From a virus, in IMG/VR virus record IMGVR_UViG_3300025141_000214, positions 1-42,891 of that record: a DNA stretch of 42,891 bases; one strand, given 5' to 3'. The first letter of the stretch is position 1, and every line of letters begins with the position of its first letter. Shown here one piece after another: positions 38,134 through 42,891 of this stretch. The notes beneath the pieces are model-generated. The model searched no databases, was not told the DNA's origin, and saw only the letters and a list, made by a program, of their open reading frames with translations. The position numbers and the translations under genes were made by a program.

Positions 38134-39219
38134 ATGGCTAACGGAATTTTGGGAGCGGGTTCATGGGAAACTACTAATAGAACATTCACATCACTAATGA
38201 ATGGTGATGTGGTAGAGGGTGGTTCACAGAGAATTACACAAGGCTTGTGGTCTAACAATGTTGGAACATTAGGCGCATACTATACATCATCCGCACAATC
38301 ATCTACACAGAAACAATACTATTATCAAATATATAATGAATCACCAACCTCAGCAACAGCAGAACCTCAGTTTTCTGTAGCGTATGGCCATAAAGCCGGT
38401 AGTGGTTCATTGTCATCAAATGGGGATTCACCAGCACAAGCTATATATACTCAATTTGCTCAAGTATTGTTACCCCCTAACCAAACAACATTCGAAATCA
38501 ATAGTGTATCAACAAATCATATATATGTAGTTAATATCAATACAGCTCGAATGAAAGATAAGGTAGATGTTGGTAATATCGAACTGAATTTAGCTGAACT
38601 ATCAAGTTCAGCTGTAAACTCTATTAACTTTGGTGCTAATGTGTCAGTGAGTGGTTCTAACAAAGTAATACGACTTATTGACGATTCTGGTGACACTTAT
38701 CAAGCTTTAACTCAACCAGGAGTGGTATTTAATTTAGTATCTGGTTCAATAGCAAATGGTGTGTATTCTCCAACAACCTATTATGGAAGAATATACGCAG
38801 AACATGGTGTTCTTGTATTAAATGCGGATACATTAAACACTCAATTAAACTTTAATACTGTCACCGCATCAAATATAAATGGTGATAACGCCTATAAATT
38901 GCACACTGCGATAAGTGGTGCGCACTCCATAAATACATCATATGGATTTGCAGCAAGAAACGAGGAACACGTAAAATCAACATTCTATTTTATAAGAGCT
39001 AGGAACGCGGAGTATAATTTTTCAAATAACCCATCATTCGCAAGTGGTTCAAGTGGGGTATTTACTCAAGCAACATTCGTTGGCCAACCTAATGTTTATA
39101 TAACAACGGTTGGGTTATACAATGAGAATCAAGAATTATTAGCAGTCGCGAAACTATCAACCCCAGTCCTTAAAAATTTCCAGAGAGAATCATTAATTAA
39201 AGTTAAACTCGATTTTTAG
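38134..39219 (+). CDS. Tail structural protein, paralogue of the next gene's C-terminus, 361 aa
   Basis: Begins MANGILGAGSWETTNRTFTS. Beta-rich, Ser/Thr/Asn-rich; likely part of a tail fibre or baseplate periphery. Near the C-terminus TTVGLYNENQELLAVAKLS (about 325-343) matches TTIGLYNSKGDLLAIGKMG near the C-terminus of the next protein, followed in both by a short charged KVKLDF/KVRFD end, so the two share an assembly or trimerisation tip. RBS ACGGAGAA. Confidence 0.75.
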   Translation: MANGILGAGSWETTNRTFTSLMNGDVVEGGSQRITQGLWSNNVGTLGAYYTSSAQSSTQKQYYYQIYNESPTSATAEPQFSVAYGHKAGSGSLSSNGDSPAQAIYTQFAQVLLPPNQTTFEINSVSTNHIYVVNINTARMKDKVDVGNIELNLAELSSSAVNSINFGANVSVSGSNKVIRLIDDSGDTYQALTQPGVVFNLVSGSIANGVYSPTTYYGRIYAEHGVLVLNADTLNTQLNFNTVTASNINGDNAYKLHTAISGAHSINTSYGFAARNEEHVKSTFYFIRARNAEYNFSNNPSFASGSSGVFTQATFVGQPNVYITTVGLYNENQELLAVAKLSTPVLKNFQRESLIKVKLDF

Positions 39220-39236
39220 AAAGATAATGAAAAATA

Positions 39237-41138
39237 ATGGCAGACGCATTCAAACCGATAAACGATGGTGGATTTCAAAGATATCCATACAATGCCTATA
39301 AACAATGGATTGTAACCAATTCAAATTATAGAGATGACGCACATCTAATATCCATACTAAAGGGTATATCACCATTACATAATCAAATAATACCAGTATC
39401 GAAATCCATCAATGGTACAGTAGGACATGATACTACTGAATTAGATAATTCCAATTCTAATAACAGTGACCCATTATCTATGGTACATCAAAAGACAGTA
39501 TGGTCAGCTGTAAATCAAGTATTCTATTCCACTCGTGGTGTAATGGAACGTAACTTATTCGCATCAGCATCTATATTCTCAGTTCCACAAAATAGAATGG
39601 GTGATGGTATAAAACCTGGTAGTATAACAATAACTGATAAAAGTCCATTACCACTCACTGCCATCGGAGAAGAAGGAGGTGACGATGCCTTTGTGACACT
39701 AACCATAACAGATAATAAGATAGATGAATATCATGGTGAATTGATAGATAGTGGTTTAACTACAACAAACTATACATTACAAAGTGATTTAATCGGTTAT
39801 TGGGGTTTCAACGAAAAAGTGGCGGATAGAACCATATCATTTGATAATAAGATATACGATAAAAGTGGTTATTTAAATCATGCAGTTGGGGCAGATTTAG
39901 TTTATGATGCTGGTATAAAAACAACAAGTACTGTACTATCATCTGGAACTAAAGTTACTCTAAATGGAAGTTCTTCATATATTAGAGTAAACCATAACCC
40001 CCAACTGGAGTTTACAAGAGGTGATGATTATGCAATTTCATTATGGACTGTACTACCCGTATCACAATCGGATACATCGGATGGTTGGAATTCTATAATA
40101 TCTAAAAATGGAGCATACAAAACCTTTACACCACCATTAGTACCAAATGGTACAATGGCTATTCAACAAAATTTGTTTCCAACTACATATAATGTTATCA
40201 ATACACCAACTTCAATATATCCATTTGACTTGAGAGTTTACAATCAGACTACTGCTAATTATTCAGGTAGTGTCATTGCCACAATATCAGATGGGTTAGT
40301 AAGTACACAGATAACATCATCAACCGTTATAAACGATTCCACAGCTCATCATATTGTATTTAACAAGAATGGGGATACATTGGAATTGTGGATTGATGGA
40401 ACAAAGGAATCGGAAGCATCAATAGCATCCATCGGTCAAGTTTGGAATACATATGATATGTTAATGGGTTCTAAATTTTTACATAATGCTGGGGTTGTAT
40501 CTAACTTTAAAAGTTTAAATGGCGCATTGGATGAAGTTAGAATATATAGGAAAGCACTAACTTCAGTTGAAATTGGAACATTAGCCACCAACGCATACAA
40601 TAACGGTTCAGCATATCAAACAAATGTGATTGGTGAAGTATTTTATAAACACGGGTTGATGGTTATATCCGACCCTCGGCCAATTTATAATAATGTGTTT
40701 ACGGGTAGGAGTGGTAGTTGGGATTATACCGCAGGTGGTGATACTGGGTTTACAACAAAATACAAATCTACAAAACAATTACACGAAGTATCGGTAATGT
40801 GTGAGATTGACTCAAATGATTTTAATGTTTCTCAAAATGTATCACTTAGAAAAAATAATGATATAAACAGTAGTTTATTAAAAGGTTTTGTAACGGGGTC
40901 AGACTTTAAACCATATTTCACTACTATTGGTCTATACAATTCAAAAGGTGACTTATTGGCAATAGGAAAGATGGGTTCAGCTATCCAGATTAGACAAGAT
41001 TGTGATATAACAGTAAAGGTTAGATTTGATATAGACGGCCCATTCGGACCCGTAACCGTTAATGAATTACCACAAGAAACAGAAAAGGATGCATTAACTC
41101 AAGACATCGATGGTAATTTTATTTGGAATCACGTATAG
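39237..41138 (+). CDS. Tail adhesin-like protein with LamG domain, 633 aa
   Basis: Predicted receptor-contacting tail protein. The N-terminal 150 residues (DAFKPINDGGFQRYPYNAYK) look like an attachment domain. The LamG/concanavalin-like domain, about 185-450, shows YWGFNEKVADRTISFDNKI, YDKSGYLNHAVGADLVYD, LWIDGTKESEASIASIG and GALDEVRIYRKAL, the usual order for the 'lamin G-like jellyroll'. C-terminal tip shared with the upstream protein. Binding to a surface polysaccharide of the host is the likely role. Confidence 0.78.
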   Translation: MADAFKPINDGGFQRYPYNAYKQWIVTNSNYRDDAHLISILKGISPLHNQIIPVSKSINGTVGHDTTELDNSNSNNSDPLSMVHQKTVWSAVNQVFYSTRGVMERNLFASASIFSVPQNRMGDGIKPGSITITDKSPLPLTAIGEEGGDDAFVTLTITDNKIDEYHGELIDSGLTTTNYTLQSDLIGYWGFNEKVADRTISFDNKIYDKSGYLNHAVGADLVYDAGIKTTSTVLSSGTKVTLNGSSSYIRVNHNPQLEFTRGDDYAISLWTVLPVSQSDTSDGWNSIISKNGAYKTFTPPLVPNGTMAIQQNLFPTTYNVINTPTSIYPFDLRVYNQTTANYSGSVIATISDGLVSTQITSSTVINDSTAHHIVFNKNGDTLELWIDGTKESEASIASIGQVWNTYDMLMGSKFLHNAGVVSNFKSLNGALDEVRIYRKALTSVEIGTLATNAYNNGSAYQTNVIGEVFYKHGLMVISDPRPIYNNVFTGRSGSWDYTAGGDTGFTTKYKSTKQLHEVSVMCEIDSNDFNVSQNVSLRKNNDINSSLLKGFVTGSDFKPYFTTIGLYNSKGDLLAIGKMGSAIQIRQDCDITVKVRFDIDGPFGPVTVNELPQETEKDALTQDIDGNFIWNHV

Positions 41139-41141
41139 AAC

Positions 41142-41149
41142 TATAAATA
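41142..41149 (+). promoter_or_regulatory. Candidate late promoter TATAAATA
   Basis: An exact TATAAATA in the 18-nt gap before endonuclease I, only 8 nt before its ATG, so any transcript would be leaderless or would start within the gene. Low confidence because the DNA is AT-rich. Confidence 0.25.
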
Positions 41150-41156
41150 AAATGTT

Positions 41157-41579
41157 ATGAAAAAATCTAATTGGAGCCACATCCAGCGAAAGAAAGGTCA
41201 CAAAAGTGGTCTTGAAACCAAAATTGACGAACAGCTAAAGTCAAAGGGTATTGATGGTGAATATGAAAAACATGAAATAAAATACACCATACCAGCCACA
41301 GACCATTCTTACAAACCTGATTTTAGATTACCAAATGGTATATTTATTGAATCAAAAGGTTGGTTTTTACCAGACGATAGAAAAAAACATCTACTAATCA
41401 AAAAACAACATCCCGAATTAGACATACGATTTGTTCTTCAATCCCCAAACGGAAAAATATATAAGGGGTCTAAAACCACATATTCTGAGTGGTGCGAGAA
41501 GAATGGATTCAAATGGGCTAAGAAAGAAATCCCACAAGAATGGATAGATGAGAAAAAAAGTGAAGTTTTCTTTGGATAA
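41157..41579 (+). CDS. T7-type endonuclease I (Holliday-junction resolvase), 140 aa
   Basis: Cuts four-way DNA junctions before packaging. Residues in place of the T7 enzyme's catalytic set, at the same numbers: Glu20 (SGLETKIDE), Asp55 in KPDFRLPNG, Glu65 and Lys67 in FIESKGWFLPDDRKK. The basic N-terminus (RKKGHKSG) and the C-terminal half DIRFVLQSPNGKIYKGSKTT also fit the family; length is near T7's 149 aa. T4 itself uses endonuclease VII (gp49); a T7-type enzyme in a T4-like gene set is a substitution. Confidence 0.9.
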   Translation: MKKSNWSHIQRKKGHKSGLETKIDEQLKSKGIDGEYEKHEIKYTIPATDHSYKPDFRLPNGIFIESKGWFLPDDRKKHLLIKKQHPELDIRFVLQSPNGKIYKGSKTTYSEWCEKNGFKWAKKEIPQEWIDEKKSEVFFG

Positions 41580-41602
41580 TTCAAAATTATTTTGTATATT
41601 GT
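41571..41602 (+). promoter_or_regulatory. Host-type promoter TTTG-N20-TATATTGT for the primase
   Basis: TTTG 41571-41574 (overlapping the end of the endonuclease gene), 20 nt, TATATTGT 41595-41602. The primase ATG is at 41609, only 7 nt later, so the mRNA is expected to be leaderless or nearly so. Confidence 0.7.
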
Positions 41603-41608
41603 AAGAAT

Positions 41609-42541
41609 ATGGAAGATAGACTTTTAAATTTATTGGAATCTGTTTTAGGGAAATCTAAAAAAACATCTGGAGATAATTATGCTTTTTACTCCCCGTTTGT
41701 AGAACATTACAAACCAAAATTGGAGATAAACATAAAACTCAATTCAGATGGTACTAATCCTTGGCATTGTTGGATATCAGACGAAAAGGGAAAATCAATC
41801 AAATCTCTTTTTAGAAAACTGAAAGTATCCAAAGATGTATGGGATGAGCACAATTCTATATTCACTAAAAAATACAGATATTCAAAAAATAATTTAGAAA
41901 GCAAAGACGAAGTAGTCCAATTACCTAAAGAATACATACCACTTTGGAAATCATCAAAATCAATAATAAGAAAACACGTGTTACAATATCTAAAAAGTAG
42001 GGGAATATCCCCATCCGAAATATTAAAATATCAGATTGGGTATTGTGATGTTGGAGCATATAAACATAAAGTAATTATACCATCGTATGATGATAGTGGA
42101 AAGCTAAATTATTTTGTGGGTAGAAGTTTCTACACAAGTAGTTTCAAACACAAAAATCCAAGTGTATCAAAGAATGTAGTTGGGTTTGAAATGTTTATTA
42201 ATTGGGATTTGCCGATAGTGGTTTGTGAAGGAGTTTTTGATGCAATTGCAATAAGGTCAAACGCAATACCATTATTCGGTAAATTTCCTCAATCTGAAAT
42301 TAAGAAAAAAATACTCCAAAAAAGTGTAAAAAAAGTGTATCTAGCATTAGATTCAGACGCGTTAAAGAATTCATTACAATTTTCAAAAGAACTTATGAAT
42401 CAAGGTATTTCTGTTTATTTAATAGAAATGAAAAAATCAGACCCATCTGAAATGGGATTTGATAAATTTTATAAATTAATGAAAAAAACTAAACCATTAA
42501 CATTTAGAAAATTAATGGAATACAAGTTATCAGATATATGA
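41609..42541 (+). CDS. 61: T4 gp61-like DNA primase with degraded zinc site, 310 aa
   Basis: Makes RNA primers for lagging-strand synthesis. TOPRIM features: VVCEGVFDAIAI (about 204-215; Glu207 is the metal-binding acid) and VYLALDSDALKN (about 244-255). The N-terminal zinc-ribbon position (about 25-58) reads YAFYSPFVEHYKPKLE and NPWHCWISDEKGKSIKSL: the framework of CPFC...WhCw.C is kept, but the metal Cys are replaced (one Cys left). The loss is clean, not a frameshift. No Shine-Dalgarno. The next gene overlaps it by 4 nt. Confidence 0.85.
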   Translation: MEDRLLNLLESVLGKSKKTSGDNYAFYSPFVEHYKPKLEINIKLNSDGTNPWHCWISDEKGKSIKSLFRKLKVSKDVWDEHNSIFTKKYRYSKNNLESKDEVVQLPKEYIPLWKSSKSIIRKHVLQYLKSRGISPSEILKYQIGYCDVGAYKHKVIIPSYDDSGKLNYFVGRSFYTSSFKHKNPSVSKNVVGFEMFINWDLPIVVCEGVFDAIAIRSNAIPLFGKFPQSEIKKKILQKSVKKVYLALDSDALKNSLQFSKELMNQGISVYLIEMKKSDPSEMGFDKFYKLMKKTKPLTFRKLMEYKLSDI

Positions 42542-42891
42542 TAAAAACTAAAATCATTCCTTGTAATGGTGATATTAAAAAAATATACCACATTGCAGAT
42601 GTTCATATTAGAAACTTAAAAAGACACAAGGAATACAAAGAAGTATTTGATAGACTGTATCAATACATTAAAGATACCAAAACATCAAATTCTATTATAT
42701 TGTTAGCTGGAGATATTGTCCACGCTAAAACGGATATGACACCAGAGGTTATAGAAATGACACAAACATTTCTAAAAACCCTATCTGATATGTTACCTAC
42801 CATTTTAATTCCAGGTAATCATGATGCTAACCTAAATAACCCATCTAGATTGGATGCGTTAACCCCTATCGTTAATGCCCTAAGCCATTCC
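42538..42891 (+). CDS. 47: gp47-like recombination nuclease (SbcD/Mre11 family), N-terminal 118 codons
   Basis: Start of the calcineurin-like nuclease that with gp46 (SbcC/Rad50) processes DNA ends for recombination-dependent replication. HIADVHIRNLKRH (18-30) is the first metal motif, LLAGDIVHAK (55-64) the second and LIPGNHDANLN (90-100) the third, the normal D.H, GD, GNHD order. The ATG overlaps the primase stop (ATGATA/TGA). The gene runs off the window end. Confidence 0.9.
   Translation, partial: MIKTKIIPCNGDIKKIYHIADVHIRNLKRHKEYKEVFDRLYQYIKDTKTSNSIILLAGDIVHAKTDMTPEVIEMTQTFLKTLSDMLPTILIPGNHDANLNNPSRLDALTPIVNALSHS

Noticed and set aside
1-42891. Minus-strand genes
   Set aside because: All minus-strand frames are opposite better plus-strand genes and lack start contexts; every convincing gene is on the plus strand.
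1-42891. CRISPR arrays, insertion sequences, attachment sites
   Set aside because: No regularly spaced direct repeats of CRISPR type, no transposase or integrase, and no flanking duplications were seen.

Overview
The window is one continuous, single-strand (+) stretch of a large tailed-phage genome, AT-rich and densely packed. The structural genes are those of a T4-like contractile-tailed phage: gp5-like spike, gp25, gp6, a set of baseplate/tail proteins, a gp55-like late sigma factor, a gp61-like primase and the start of a gp47-like nuclease. The host is most likely a member of the Bacteroidota, probably a flavobacterium. Three things point there: most genes start after A-rich leaders (forms of AAAAATTAAAAATT-ATG) rather than Shine-Dalgarno sites; five promoters have the form TTTG-N19/20-TATATTG/TATATTTA, resembling the Bacteroidota -33/-7 consensus; and exported proteins carry Bacteroidota-like signal peptides.

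Layout. 1-3675: the 3' end of a tRNA/tmRNA-like RNA, a dense run of very small genes (several membrane or lipoprotein-like), and a GC-rich structured RNA candidate at 1201-1324. 3660-7128: dUTPase, then an accessory block with a PD-(D/E)XK nuclease, a possible relative and a DUF262-HNH-like protein; the last two have their own host-type promoters. 7199-10981: more small genes under phage-type promoters, ending with thymidine kinase. 11007-14078: two GH73-like peptidoglycan hydrolases around an acyl-CoA thioesterase-like gene, a secreted protein, and a stand-alone class II aminoacyl-tRNA-synthetase-like catalytic core. 14198-14522: a phage tmRNA (ssrA) with an unusual tag. 14943-18467: a CobT-like VWA/HEGSH protein and a CobS/MoxR-like AAA+ ATPase. 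18563-24990: small genes, Hsp20, a four-pass membrane protein, a ClpP-like protease, GroES and an HD hydrolase. 24968-41138: late sigma factor followed by the baseplate/tail module, including a 1500-residue protein and two LamG-type proteins. 41157-42891: T7-type endonuclease I, primase and the start of gp47.

The strongest unexplained signal is a family of six phage promoters (331, 7199, 9228, 14099, 14826, 17046). Each has two or three TTAACA boxes exactly 11 bp apart, usually 14 bp before a TTG/TAG -35, then exactly 20 nt to a TATNTTA/T -10, and in most a G-rich start of the transcript. This looks like a dedicated middle-type regulon whose activator sits on one helix face. It drives the tmRNA, the CobS/CobT-like pair and several small-gene operons. 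A second theme is protein quality control: tmRNA, ClpP-like protease, GroES and Hsp20 lie within 10 kb.

All assignments are from reading the sequence and knowledge of families; no database search or RNA folding program was run.
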